Of a stretch of 64,000 bases of DNA, positions 46,175-56,044 are shown piece after piece. Location: assembly GCF_947500695.1 (NCBI RefSeq), contig NZ_CANMSS010000001.1, positions 62,001 through 126,000 of the forward strand, in the 5' to 3' direction. Position 1 is the first letter of the stretch, and each line of letters begins with the position of its first letter. The stretch is from an uncultured Pseudoteredinibacter sp. (GTDB lineage: Bacteria; Pseudomonadota; Gammaproteobacteria; Pseudomonadales; Cellvibrionaceae). The notes under the pieces are model-generated. The model saw only the letters and a program-made list of their open reading frames with translations. It searched no databases and was not told the origin of the DNA. The position numbers and the translations under genes were made by a program.

Positions 46175-46885
46175 ATGGACCAGTATTGTTCCGAATGCGG
46201 TGGCGCATTGGATGAAAAAAAGTTTCGTTGTACTCAGTGTGGCTTGATTCAAGATAGCTTCAGCTACAAAAGCCGAGTGGCGGCATCGGTGATGGCAATT
46301 TCATTTGGCATGTTTGGGGCCCATCGTTTCTACTTAGGGCAGTGGTGGGGAATCATCTATCTGCTATTCTTTTGGACTTATATTCCTGCAATTATTGGCT
46401 GGGTTGAAGGAATCGTCTTTCTTTCTACGAATCAAAAGAATTGGAATAAAAAGTACAATCATGGATTATCGGCGGGCTCAGAAAGCGGTCGTGCCTTGCT
46501 TGTGTTATTTGTCTTTGTATTTATCGCGATTGTTGGAATTCTAGCGGCCGTGGCACTTCCTGCATATCAGGATTATACCCACCGAACAAAGGTGACATCG
46601 GCATTACAGGTGGCAAAATCCACTATGCCGTTGGTAGAGGATTATGCCTATGAAAATCAGCGTTGGCCAAATACAGAAGATTTATCCTTGGACCCCGTAA
46701 GCGACCCCTTGGTAGGTAAACTTTCTGTGCAAGAGGGGGCGATAGTTGTCACTATGAGCGAGAAAACCAATATAGAAGGCTACATCGCATATGTGCCAAC
46801 GAGCGATGAGCGTGGCATCGAATGGTCGTGTAAAGAATCAACTATTGCTAAACGCTTATTGCCTGCGGAGTGTAGGGCTGATTAA
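46175..46885 (+). CDS. Zinc ribbon-TM2-pilin-like fusion protein
   Basis: The 236-residue protein joins three modules. Residues 1-25 (CSECGGALDEKKFRCTQCG) have two CxxC pairs of a zinc ribbon. Residues 30-90 match a TM2 domain (GMFGAHRFYLGQWWGIIYLL). Residues 105-236 look like a type IV pilin: a hydrophobic helix VGILAAVALPAYQDYTHR in parts, followed by a globular part. The usual prepilin leader and FTLIE cleavage site are missing, so the pilin part may not be cleaved. It may act in the inner membrane. AGGA precedes the ATG. Confidence 0.78.
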   Translation: MDQYCSECGGALDEKKFRCTQCGLIQDSFSYKSRVAASVMAISFGMFGAHRFYLGQWWGIIYLLFFWTYIPAIIGWVEGIVFLSTNQKNWNKKYNHGLSAGSESGRALLVLFVFVFIAIVGILAAVALPAYQDYTHRTKVTSALQVAKSTMPLVEDYAYENQRWPNTEDLSLDPVSDPLVGKLSVQEGAIVVTMSEKTNIEGYIAYVPTSDERGIEWSCKESTIAKRLLPAECRAD

Positions 46886-47049
46886 TCTTAATTATTTCGT
46901 TGCCTTAAAGATAATTTAGCAGCCAGCTTTAATGCGGCTGTTGATTATTTAAGTGTATAAATTTAAGGCAGGCCCAATATTATTTAAATTGAATACTCCG
47001 CTAAGCTTAAGTGTTAGGATTGCTTGTTTAATTTCAGGGCAAGTCGTGA

Positions 47050-47078
47050 ATTTTAAAAAGGCCGCATATAGCGGCCTT
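47050..47078 (-). terminator. Bidirectional-looking intrinsic terminator
   Basis: AAGGCCGC (47058-47065) / GCGGCCTT (47071-47078) is a perfect 8-bp stem. On the minus strand it is followed by TTTTTAAAA, 87 nt after the stop of the 56-residue gene. Confidence 0.8.
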
Positions 47079-47164
47079 CAATTATTCTTATTATGGCGAT
47101 TGGGCTTTACTGGGAAAGGCCAGTTATGCCGAGAAGCAAAAACAAAAGCAGTGTTTATATGTGC

Positions 47165-47335
47165 TCAGCGCACAGTAACAATACACTTTCCAGCTTCTAT
47201 ATCGTGTGTCACCTTAGTGACATAGTAGTGAACGTCTTCCATGACCAAGCTTTCTCCCCTTGATGGTACAGCGGGCATTAATACGTCTTTCAACGCTAGC
47301 CCTGAGAGTTCCACCTCAATCGTTATGGGTACCAT
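47165..47335 (-). CDS. Small hypothetical protein, 56 residues
   Basis: The ORF begins MVPITIEVELSGLALKDV and ends with EAGKCIVTVR, giving a pattern of alternating beta strands with no membrane or signal segment. TTAGGAAACATT just upstream gives a good ribosome-binding site at ATG 47335, and a terminator follows, both supporting a real gene. The larger open frame to 47533 has a poor N-terminus and is not used. No family is recognised. Its neighbours are the pilin fusion and the molybdenum enzyme genes. Confidence 0.6.
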   Translation of the reverse strand: MVPITIEVELSGLALKDVLMPAVPSRGESLVMEDVHYYVTKVTHDIEAGKCIVTVR

Positions 47336-47786
47336 AATGTTTCCTAAATCAAACGTTGCCACTTTGCCAACCGCTTTGCATCCAGCTCGGCGTGGGCTGG
47401 GTTGGCAGGGCGCGCATTCTACAAGAAAAAACTGACTAAAAACCAAACAATTTAGTACAAATGTAGAGTTTGACGACAAAAATGTGTTTTTTGACGTGCA
47501 ATTCAAAGTGCTGGGCATTCTAAGTGAAAACACTTAGCTTCTACGCTTCACTTTAACTTGAATTCTACTCGTCTCGTCATAAGCCTAATTGGCAGCTGAA
47601 TAGGCTTGCCGTAGCGTTTGTATTGCCTGTGTAACATTCATGTTGTTCCTGAATAGCTTCATGTGTAAGCAAAAATTTATCGTTAAAATTTACACTTATT
47701 TTTTACTCTGCGCGCTAGAATAAAACGTTAAAAGCTCTGGTGGCCGCATGTAATGCCCCTAATTTATAAAAAAGCGATATAGCCTG

Positions 47787-48248
47787 ATGATAACTCTTAC
47801 TGTAAACCAGCAAACTCAAACCTTTGATGCCGATGGTGACATGCCATTGCTGTGGGCATTGCGCGATATTCTAAAATTAAGCGGTACCAAATATGGTTGT
47901 GGGCAGGGGCTATGTGGCGCCTGCACCGTGCACCTAGATGGTGCTCCGATACGATCCTGTTCTATACCTTTATCAGCTGTAGCGGGTAAATCAATCACCA
48001 CTATTGAAGGTTTATCTGATGATGGATCACACCCTGTGCAGCAGGCGTGGAAAGAAATTAATGTGCCCCAATGCGGCTATTGTCAGCCTGGCCAGATGAT
48101 GAGTGCGGCGGCATTGCTGGCTTACAATGCAATGCCTAATGACGACGATATCGATAATGCTATGAGTGGCAATATTTGTCGTTGCGGTACTTATCCGCGT
48201 ATTAAACAAGCCATTAAAAATGCGGCTAAATCTGGGCAGGAGCAGTAA
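47787..48248 (+). CDS. [2Fe-2S] small subunit of a molybdenum hydroxylase (IorA-like)
   Basis: The 153-residue subunit binds two [2Fe-2S] clusters: the plant-type motif [15 protein letters not shown] with an upstream cysteine region (about 39-61), and a second motif CGYCQPGQM with CRCG (about 99-145). It passes electrons from the molybdopterin site, in aldehyde/isoquinoline oxidoreductase-type enzymes. It lies 2 nt before the large subunit, in one operon. The substrate is unknown; aldehydes or N-heterocycles are typical. Confidence 0.92.
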   Translation: MITLTVNQQTQTFDADGDMPLLWALRDILKLSGTKYGCGQGLCGACTVHLDGAPIRSCSIPLSAVAGKSITTIEGLSDDGSHPVQQAWKEINVPQCGYCQPGQMMSAAALLAYNAMPNDDDIDNAMSGNICRCGTYPRIKQAIKNAAKSGQEQ

Positions 48249-48250
48249 TC

Positions 48251-50524
48251 ATGAGTGAACAAAAACGAAACGATGTTAGCCTGCTAAATCGACGCCAGTT
48301 TTTACAAGCCAGTGGTGTTGCCGGTAGTGGTTTGTTATTGGGTGCACCTTTGTTGCAAGCAAAACCCTCAGCAGTTCCTATGGATGTGCTCAGCGGCGCA
48401 AAAAGTAATAGCGAAGACTTTTTACGTTTGAATTTATTTGTCGAGCTTGCTTTAGATGGCACGGTCAGAATTGTGTGCCACCGATCTGAGATGGGACAGG
48501 GTATTCGCACCGGTTTGCCGCAGGTTTTAGCGGATGAAATGGGAGCAGATTGGAACAAGGTTCAAGTGATTCAAGGGCAGGCGAACCGCGAATACGGCTC
48601 GCAAAACACGGATGGCTCGCGCAGCGTGCGCGATTTCTATTTGCCTATGCGCAAAATGGGTGCGGCAGCTCGCGAGATGCTGCGCCAAGCCGCCGCTAAG
48701 AAATGGGCTGTTGATGCTGGCCAAATCAATGTTGCAAACCATCAGTTAAGCGACGGCAAAAATACGGCAACATTTGCTGAGATGGCAACGCTAGCTGCTC
48801 AGCAAAGTTTGCCTAATTTGGATTCGCTTAAACTCAAGGCAAAGAAAGATTTTAACTATATTGGTAAACCTATAGACGGTATAGATATGCCGGCCTTTAT
48901 TCAGGGCAAAGCTGAATTTGGGGTTGACGTAGAGCTTCCCGATATGGTGCACGCCAGTATAGAGCGCAGCCCGGTTCTCGGTGGTAAATTGCTTTCGCTA
49001 GATGACAAAGAAGCCTTGGCGGTGCCAGGTGTTATTCGTGTAGAAAAGATCCAAGGCCGTCCTTTACCTGCGGCCTTTAATGCCATTGAAGGTGTGGCTG
49101 TTATTGCCAGTAATACTTGGGCCGCACAGCAGGGGCGTAAAAAGCTCAAATTAAAATGGGATCTGGGTGCAAATCAAACACATGGCTCCGAAGGCTACAA
49201 CAAAACCTTAGCTGCAAGCCATGATATTGAAGAAGGTAGTTTGAAATTATTTGAGCAGGGTAATGTTCAAAAAGCGTTTAAAACAGCGGAGCATATTGTT
49301 GAGGCGAATTATTTTGTGCCGTATTTGGCTCATGCTTCTATGGAGCCGCCAGCGGCCACTGCTATTTTTAAAGATGGCCATTGTGAGGTTTGGGCCTGCA
49401 GCCAAACCCCGCAGTCTGCTCAACGTCAGGTAGCGGGCAGCCTTGGTATAAAGCCGGAAAACGTGACAGTGCATGTTACCTATTTAGGTGGCGGTTTTGG
49501 TCGTAAGTCGAAGCCGGATTTTGTGGCCGAGGCGGCTTTGCTTGCCAAGCAAATTGGCAAGCCAGTAAAAGTTATCTGGAGCCGTGAAGACGATATCCGA
49601 CATGATTACTTACATGCGGTTTGTGATACCCAGCTAAAAGCGGCCTTGGATAAAAATGGCAAAATCACCGCCTGGCAGGGCAGTGCTGCTTTACCATCTA
49701 TTGGCTCGACATTTGGCCCTGCCGATAGCATGGCGGGCTGGGAATTGGATCAGGGGTTTACGGATTTTCCATTCGAGGTTGCCAATGTTGAACTGCATCG
49801 CCGTAAAATAAATGCCCATATGCGTATTGGTTGGTTACGTTCTGTAATCAATATTCCTATGGCTTTTGCCAATGGTAGCTTGATGGGCGAGCTTGCGGCC
49901 GCGGCTAAAATAGATGCTAAGGCCTTTTGGCTGCAGTCGATCGGTGAAGATCGCTCGATCAAGCCTCGTTTATCCAGTTACAGTAATTACGGCAAAAATA
50001 TTGCTGAGTACCCGAACGATACAGCTCGAGCCAAAGCCGTGATCGAAAAAGCTTGTGCAAATGCGGGCTGGAATGATCCTCGAGAGGCTGGAGTGGGCTT
50101 TGGCCTGTCTTATCACTATAGCTTTTTAGCGCATGTGGCTGTAGTGGCCAAAGTAGTAATGGATGGTAAGTCCCCGAAGATATTATCTTTGCATTGCGTG
50201 GCGGATGCGGGGCAGGTGGTGAATCCAGACCGTGTTAAATCTCAACTAGAAGGCGCGATGATCTTTGGTACTAGCATTGCCATGTACAGTGAGATCACCA
50301 CTAAAGATGGCGTGGTGGAGCAGGGCAATTTTGATGGTTATCGTTTGGCGCGTATGAGCGAGTGTCCTGATATCCATATTGATATTATCGAGGCTGATGA
50401 TGCTCCGCGTGGTGTTGGAGAGCCGGGAGTACCGCCAGTGGCTCCTGCTATTACTAATGCCATAGCCGATGCTGGTGGGCCGAGAATTCGTCGTTTGCCT
50501 GTGGCGAAGACTTTGCCGGTTTGA
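48251..50524 (+). CDS. Molybdopterin-binding large subunit, periplasmic (IorB-like)
   Basis: The 757-residue subunit has a Tat-type signal (NRRQFLQASGVAGSGLLLGA) and so is exported folded. It carries molybdopterin-binding regions as in IorB: GVGEPGVPPVAPAI near the C-terminus with the catalytic Glu, and FGRKSKPDF and EMGQGIRTGLP stretches. It would oxidise an aldehyde or heterocycle in the periplasm with the IorA-like partner. GGAG precedes the ATG. There is no adjacent cytochrome, MoCo-insertion or XdhC gene. Confidence 0.9.
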   Translation: MSEQKRNDVSLLNRRQFLQASGVAGSGLLLGAPLLQAKPSAVPMDVLSGAKSNSEDFLRLNLFVELALDGTVRIVCHRSEMGQGIRTGLPQVLADEMGADWNKVQVIQGQANREYGSQNTDGSRSVRDFYLPMRKMGAAAREMLRQAAAKKWAVDAGQINVANHQLSDGKNTATFAEMATLAAQQSLPNLDSLKLKAKKDFNYIGKPIDGIDMPAFIQGKAEFGVDVELPDMVHASIERSPVLGGKLLSLDDKEALAVPGVIRVEKIQGRPLPAAFNAIEGVAVIASNTWAAQQGRKKLKLKWDLGANQTHGSEGYNKTLAASHDIEEGSLKLFEQGNVQKAFKTAEHIVEANYFVPYLAHASMEPPAATAIFKDGHCEVWACSQTPQSAQRQVAGSLGIKPENVTVHVTYLGGGFGRKSKPDFVAEAALLAKQIGKPVKVIWSREDDIRHDYLHAVCDTQLKAALDKNGKITAWQGSAALPSIGSTFGPADSMAGWELDQGFTDFPFEVANVELHRRKINAHMRIGWLRSVINIPMAFANGSLMGELAAAAKIDAKAFWLQSIGEDRSIKPRLSSYSNYGKNIAEYPNDTARAKAVIEKACANAGWNDPREAGVGFGLSYHYSFLAHVAVVAKVVMDGKSPKILSLHCVADAGQVVNPDRVKSQLEGAMIFGTSIAMYSEITTKDGVVEQGNFDGYRLARMSECPDIHIDIIEADDAPRGVGEPGVPPVAPAITNAIADAGGPRIRRLPVAKTLPV

Positions 50525-50568
50525 TTTTATGTAGACGGTAAAAGCGTTTAGGTAAGCGGCTTCGATGC

Positions 50569-50596
50569 GGGGTCAGATCCCTTGGGATCTGACCCC
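50569..50596. repeat. 28-bp REP-like palindrome (copy 3)
   Basis: It opens GGGGTCAGATCCC and closes GGGATCTGACCCC, matching the two units near 26.4-26.7 kb except for an A/T exchange at conserved places. It lies 45 bp after the molybdenum large subunit. Confidence 0.7.
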
Positions 50597-50653
50597 TGGT
50601 TTTGGGCCCCTTTATTTGCAGGCTTTACGGTGGTAAAGTTTGCGCCCGAAATT

Positions 50654-50676
50654 AGCCCGCTATTTGCGGGCTTTTT
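50654..50676 (+). terminator. Intrinsic terminator upstream of thrS
   Basis: AGCCCGC (50654-50660) / GCGGGCT (50666-50672) with a TATTT loop is followed by five T. It probably ends transcription from the molybdenum enzyme operon. Confidence 0.88.
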
Positions 50677-50808
50677 CGTGTGAATTTTTAATATTCTTCT
50701 ACACTGGTGGCTAACTTCTATACAAATAGCTTATAGATGAGCTTTAGAAAGCTACCCAAATTAATTCATGTGGCCTTTGGTAGGGGTCACCACTGAAAGG
50801 ATTTAATA

Positions 50809-52731
50809 ATGCCTGTAATTACACTTCCTGATGGTTCTAAACGCGAATTCGATAAACCTGTAAGCATCTACGATGTTGCTGCTGATATTGGCCCTGGTTT
50901 GGCTAAGGCAACATTAGGTGGCCGAGTAAACGGTCTGCGCATGGATGCCTGCGACATCATTGAAGAAGACGCCGATCTAACCATTTTCACCACCCGCGAC
51001 GATGACGGCCTCGAGATCATCCGCCACTCTTGTGCACACCTATTGGGGCATGCTTTAAAGCAGCTGTACCCAGATGCCAAGATGGCAATCGGCCCAACCA
51101 TCGAGCATGGCTTTTACTACGATATCGATATGGAGCATGCCCTCACCGATGAGGATGTGCAGGCCATTGAAAAGCGTATGTTGGAGTTGGCCAAGACCAA
51201 CTACACCGTGGTGAAGAAGAAAGTAAGCTGGCAAGAGGCTCGCGATGTGTTTGAGCAGCGCGGCGAGCCTTACAAAATGGAAATCTTGGATAACGATATC
51301 CAAAAAGATGATCGTCCAGGCCTATACCACCACGAAGAATACGTGGATATGTGCCGTGGTCCCCACGTGCCAAATATGAGCTTCTGCCATCACTTTAAAT
51401 TGATGCGTACCTCTGGTGCCTACTGGCGTGGTGATTCCGACAATAAAATGCTGCAGCGTATTTACGGCATTGCCTTTGCGGATAAGAAAGCCCTTAAAGC
51501 CCACTTGCGCTTTTTAGAAGAAGCGGTAAAACGTGATCACCGTAAGCTGGGTAAGAAGTTTGATCTGTTCCATCTGCAAGAAGAAGCCCCTGGTATGGTC
51601 TTTTGGCATCCGAAAGGTTGGGCGGTTTACACGGCGGTAGAAGAGTATATGCGCCAAGTGCAGCGTAATAACGGCTACCAGGAAGTGAAAACCCCGCAAG
51701 TGGTTGATCGCAGCCTATGGGAAAAGTCAGGTCACTGGGACAAATTCCGCGAAGATATGTTTACCGTGAAATCTGAAGACAAAGATTTCGCCATCAAGCC
51801 AATGAATTGCCCATGTCACGTACAGGTATTCAATCAGGGTTTGAAGAGTCACAAAGATCTACCCTTGCGTCTGGCTGAGTTTGGTTCCTGTCACCGTAAT
51901 GAAGCTTCTGGTTCACTGCAGGGTATTATGCGAGTTCGCGGCTTCGTACAGGATGATGGCCACATCTTCTGTGAAGAAAGCGCTATTCAAGATGAGGTAT
52001 CCACCTTTACCGATCTGCTTTATGCCGTATACGCCGATTTCGGTTTCTCTGATGTGATTATTCGCCTATCGACCCGCCCAGAGAAGCGCGTAGGTAGTGA
52101 CGAAGATTGGGATCGTGCCGAGAAGGCTTTGGCCGATGCTCTAAACGCCAAAGGCTTGGAGTTCGAATACCTACCAGGTGAAGGTGCCTTCTATGGCCCT
52201 AAGATTGAATTCTCCTTGAAGGATTGCCTGGGCCGTATCTGGCAGTGTGGCACCATGCAGGTGGATTTCTCCATGCCAGGTCGCCTAGATGCGCAATATG
52301 TAGCCGAAGATGGCTCTCGCCAGGTGCCCGTTATGCTGCACCGCGCAATCTTGGGTTCTTTCGAGCGTTTTATCGGTATTTTGATCGAGCATTACGAAGG
52401 TGCATTCCCAACTTGGTTGGCGCCTGAACAGGTGGTTGTCATGAATATTACCGACAATCAGTCAGAATATTGCCAAAAAGTAGAAGAAACCTTGCGAAAC
52501 AAGGGCTTTAGAGCGAAATCGGACTTGAGAAATGAGAAGATCGGCTTTAAAATCCGCGAGCACACGATTCAGAAGACCCCTTATCTTGTGGTAATCGGAG
52601 ATAAAGAGGTGGAATCGCAAGCAGTGGCCGTGCGTACCCGCACAGGTGAAGACCTCGGCAGTATGAGCCTTGAGGCCTTTGTGGAACTGCTTGAAAAAGA
52701 CGTGGCGCAACGTAGCCGAGCTGCTTCCTAA
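50809..52731 (+). CDS. thrS: Threonyl-tRNA synthetase
   Basis: The 640-residue class II synthetase has an N-terminal TGS domain ([19 protein letters not shown]), the editing domain ([19 protein letters not shown], with HxxxH), catalytic motifs 1-3 ([37 protein letters not shown] in parts, [15 protein letters not shown]), and a C-terminal anticodon-binding domain. It charges tRNA-Thr. It leads the translation operon, followed by infC, rpmI and rplT. The ATG follows AAAGGATTTAATA. Confidence 0.98.
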   Translation: MPVITLPDGSKREFDKPVSIYDVAADIGPGLAKATLGGRVNGLRMDACDIIEEDADLTIFTTRDDDGLEIIRHSCAHLLGHALKQLYPDAKMAIGPTIEHGFYYDIDMEHALTDEDVQAIEKRMLELAKTNYTVVKKKVSWQEARDVFEQRGEPYKMEILDNDIQKDDRPGLYHHEEYVDMCRGPHVPNMSFCHHFKLMRTSGAYWRGDSDNKMLQRIYGIAFADKKALKAHLRFLEEAVKRDHRKLGKKFDLFHLQEEAPGMVFWHPKGWAVYTAVEEYMRQVQRNNGYQEVKTPQVVDRSLWEKSGHWDKFREDMFTVKSEDKDFAIKPMNCPCHVQVFNQGLKSHKDLPLRLAEFGSCHRNEASGSLQGIMRVRGFVQDDGHIFCEESAIQDEVSTFTDLLYAVYADFGFSDVIIRLSTRPEKRVGSDEDWDRAEKALADALNAKGLEFEYLPGEGAFYGPKIEFSLKDCLGRIWQCGTMQVDFSMPGRLDAQYVAEDGSRQVPVMLHRAILGSFERFIGILIEHYEGAFPTWLAPEQVVVMNITDNQSEYCQKVEETLRNKGFRAKSDLRNEKIGFKIREHTIQKTPYLVVIGDKEVESQAVAVRTRTGEDLGSMSLEAFVELLEKDVAQRSRAAS

Positions 52732-52839
52732 GGTTACCGCATAGACGGTATAACATGGGAAGTGCCTCGGCATTCGCGCTTGAAGGGCCCTAACTCACCC
52801 ACCGGGGGAGAGCAGGCCCATATTTAGGAGAAAAGAGCA

Positions 52840-53379
52840 ATTAAAAGAGATAATGCAAAAGGCCGTAGCAAAAAGGCCAACATCAATGATGCCATCGTTG
52901 CGGACAAGGTTCGACTGATTGGTGCGGATGGAGAGCAAGCAGGTATTGTGAGCCTGGATGAGGCTTTGCAGGTTGCACGCGCAGCAAGCCTAGATTTGGT
53001 ACAGATCGCGGGTGATTCCGATCCCGTTGTTTGTAAGGTCATGGACTACGGCAAACATCTCTTTGATATTAAGAAAACCAAAGCCGCTGCTAAAAAGAAG
53101 CAAAAGCAGCAGCAGGTTAAAGAAATGAAATTTCGTCCGGGAACGGATATTGGCGATTACAACATTAAGTTGCGTAACGTTAGCCGTTTCCTCGAAGCAG
53201 GGGACAAGGTCAAGATATCTTTGCGATATCGTGGCCGAGAAATGGCTCACCAGGAATTGGGTATGGAGATGCTGAAACGTATCGAAGTCGACCTGGAAGA
53301 GATTGGTACCGTCGAGCAGCATCCTAAAATGGAAGGACGCCAGCTTCTGATGATTATCGCCCCGAAAAAGAAGAAGTGA
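52840..53379 (+). CDS. infC: Translation initiation factor IF-3, starting at ATT
   Basis: The 179-residue IF-3 starts at ATT 52840, not at the ORF-opening GTG 52948: TTAGGAG lies 9 nt upstream, the frame reads [18 protein letters not shown], and residues KANIND...[20 protein letters not shown] in parts match the IF-3 start. An AUU codon is the rare start of infC and underlies its autoregulation by start-codon discrimination. The C-terminal domain with [13 protein letters not shown] is complete. It lies between thrS and rpmI. Confidence 0.97.
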   Translation: MKRDNAKGRSKKANINDAIVADKVRLIGADGEQAGIVSLDEALQVARAASLDLVQIAGDSDPVVCKVMDYGKHLFDIKKTKAAAKKKQKQQQVKEMKFRPGTDIGDYNIKLRNVSRFLEAGDKVKISLRYRGREMAHQELGMEMLKRIEVDLEEIGTVEQHPKMEGRQLLMIIAPKKKK

Positions 53380-53443
53380 TCGGGCTTTTAGCTGCCTACT
53401 TACTTCATTAAAAACCATCAATGCTACATTTGGAGTTATTCTG

Positions 53444-53638
53444 ATGCCAAAAGCTAAAGTACACAGTGGCGCTGCAAAGCGTTTCAAAAAGACGGCTGCG
53501 GGCTATAAGCACAAGCACGCTAACAAAAGCCACATCCTAACCAAGATGACCACTAAGCGTAAGCGTCAACTGCGTGGTACCAATATCCTGCATGAAGATA
53601 ATGTAGGTTTGGTAGATCGCATGATGCGTGCCAAGTAA
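53444..53638 (+). CDS. rpmI: 50S ribosomal protein L35
   Basis: The 64-residue protein opens [18 protein letters not shown] and has [20 protein letters not shown], the standard L35 pattern. TTGGAGTT precedes the ATG. It is located between infC and rplT in the conserved order. Confidence 0.97.
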   Translation: MPKAKVHSGAAKRFKKTAAGYKHKHANKSHILTKMTTKRKRQLRGTNILHEDNVGLVDRMMRAK

Positions 53639-53676
53639 GCAACACTGGTTTATCAATTTTTTAAGAGGATAGGATT

Positions 53677-54033
53677 ATGGCACGTGTAAAACGTGGTGTG
53701 GTGGCGCGTCGCAGTCACAAGAAAGTTTTAAAGCAAGCTAAAGGTTACTACGGAGCGCGTTCACGCATCTTCCGCGTAGCTAAGCAAGCGGTTATCAAAG
53801 CTGGTCAATACGCTTATCGCGACCGTCGCGTTAAGAAGCGTAACTTCCGCGCTTTGTGGATCACTCGTATCAATGCGCAATCACGCAATGAAGGTTTGAG
53901 CTACAGCCGTTTGATCGCTGGTTTAAAGAAAGCCAACATCGAGTTGGATCGTCGCGTATTGGCTGACCTAGCCGTTCACGACAAGCCTGCTTTTGCGGCC
54001 ATCGTTGAAAAAGCCAAAGCTGCTCTCGCTTAA
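53677..54033 (+). CDS. rplT: 50S ribosomal protein L20
   Basis: The 118-residue protein opens [18 protein letters not shown] and continues [20 protein letters not shown], the L20 signature, ending with [17 protein letters not shown]20 assembles early into 50S and represses its own operon by binding mRNA. It lies 38 bp after rpmI, with AAGAGGA upstream. A terminator at 54088 ends the transcript before the hairpin array. Confidence 0.97.
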   Translation: MARVKRGVVARRSHKKVLKQAKGYYGARSRIFRVAKQAVIKAGQYAYRDRRVKKRNFRALWITRINAQSRNEGLSYSRLIAGLKKANIELDRRVLADLAVHDKPAFAAIVEKAKAALA

Positions 54034-54087
54034 GCACAACGATGAAAACACCCCTTGGGGTGTTGCCTAGAAAGATGCGAAAGAAAG

Positions 54088-54118
54088 GGAGATGGCCTCG
54101 GCCTCTCCTTTTTTTTTA
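54088..54118 (+). terminator. Strong intrinsic terminator after rplT
   Basis: GGAGA-T-GGCC pairs with GGCC-TCTCC (54088-54108, T bulge), followed by about nine T. It separates the thrS-rplT unit from pheST, which in E. coli are joined. Confidence 0.9.
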
Positions 54119-54124
54119 CCTACT

Positions 54125-54263
54125 GTTTCACTCAAAACTCCTGTTTTGAGTGAAACGTCGCGAGCTAAAGGCTGGCGCCGTTTGCGAAACGGCTTGCCTT
54201 TAGCTCGCTCGCAGAAATGGATGCGCTTAGGCGCATCCATTTCTGGCGACACTCCTGTGTCGC
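54125..54263. repeat. Array of four consecutive perfect hairpins
   Basis: The region packs four perfect stems end to end: 14 bp (54125-54138/54143-54156, loop TCCT); 13 bp (54160-54172/54196-54208) enclosing a 7-bp inner stem (54177-54183/54187-54193); 14 bp (54213-54226/54231-54244, loop TTAG); 7 bp (54246-54252/54257-54263, loop TCCT). Open frames on both strands here are products of this structure, not genes. Confidence 0.85.
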
Positions 54264-54333
54264 TGGTAGGTTCAGCTTTTAAGGTTGAATTTGAGTAAAT
54301 AGCTTATTAAAGCTGTGAGTATATTTAGAGGAT

Positions 54334-54753
54334 GTGGTACTGAATAAAACTGCTGTTGAATTGGATCGCTTTTTTGGCCGCTATGCGGAATCTTTTCTGA
54401 AAGCTGATGCTGAGTTTATTGCCAGTGTATATGAATTTCCCATGACGTTTTATACCGAAGCTGGTGAGTCGGTTGCGTTTACGGAAGAGGCATTTAATAA
54501 CAACAGTAAAAACCTTATCGCTCTTTATAAAGAGCTAGGTGTTGCCGCAGTTAATTTTGAGCGGCTTGATCAGTACGAGTTATCTAACTGCCTCAGTATT
54601 GTCACGCTTAAATGGTATTTTTGTGATGATGCAGGTGCTGAAATATACAACGCCACTACGCGGTATTTGATGGGCTTAAAAGAAGACGGCTTAAAGATTA
54701 AAGCGGTTTTTGTGATTGATGAGACGAGTAAGGTCTCTGAATTAAAAAAATAG
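54334..54753 (+). CDS. Small NTF2/SnoaL-like protein of unknown function
   Basis: The 139-residue protein starts at GTG with AGAGGA upstream. The pattern LDRFFGRYAESFLKADAEFIASVYEF, in parts, followed by a beta-rich region (SIVTLKWYFCDDAGAEIYNA, then RYLMGLKEDGLKIKAVFVID) resembles the NTF2-like cone fold (SnoaL/DUF4440 type), which serves as small-molecule binding or isomerase scaffolds. It is soluble and lies between the hairpin array and an inverted-repeat element, in an unusual place inside the rplT-pheS interval. The function is unknown. Confidence 0.65.
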   Translation: MVLNKTAVELDRFFGRYAESFLKADAEFIASVYEFPMTFYTEAGESVAFTEEAFNNNSKNLIALYKELGVAAVNFERLDQYELSNCLSIVTLKWYFCDDAGAEIYNATTRYLMGLKEDGLKIKAVFVIDETSKVSELKK

Positions 54754-54787
54754 AGGGTAATTGAAAAAGAAGATCGAAGTGAAAGCT

Positions 54788-54888
54788 AATTACTTAAGAG
54801 GTCTGTAAAACCTTAGAAGGCCAGGACGGCCTGGAGAGAGCGTCCCAGGGATGGGTTTAAGCGAGTTTTACAGACCTCTTAAGTAATT
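54788..54888. mobile_element. MITE/REP-like element with 24-bp perfect inverted repeats
   Basis: Arms of exactly 24 bp (54788-54811 and 54865-54888; left begins AATTACTTAAGAGGTC) flank a 53-nt core with AGGCC-AGGAC-GGCCT and GCGTCCCAGGGATGGG. The layout suggests a non-autonomous repeated element. No transposase is seen, and no clear target-site duplication flanks it. It could also fold as one long hairpin in RNA. Confidence 0.6.
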
Positions 54889-54891
54889 TGC

Positions 54892-54920
54892 TTGATGGCT
54901 CTGCAAGTAATTTTCTTATA
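54892..54920 (+). promoter_or_regulatory. Candidate promoter for pheST
   Basis: TTGATG (54892-54897), 17 bp, CTTATA (54915-54920) lie immediately after the right arm of the inverted-repeat element and 48 bp before pheS. It is needed because of the terminator after rplT. The -10 box is weak. Confidence 0.4.
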
Positions 54921-54946
54921 GGGCGCGGCTAAAAATATATTAATGA

Positions 54947-55981
<1,035 letters not shown>

Positions 55982-56044
55982 CGCTGCCAAAAACGAAAAC
56001 GATCGAAGACAACAACACAGAATTGAATTGGAAGAAAGACCATC

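Noticed and set aside
54125..54263. Possible CRISPR array
   Set aside because: There are no equal-length direct repeats with unique spacers and no cas genes; the stems differ from one another.
54067..54298. Open frames of about 60-68 codons on both strands over the hairpin array
   Set aside because: They arise from the palindromes, which leave few stops, and their mirror-image residues have no protein features.
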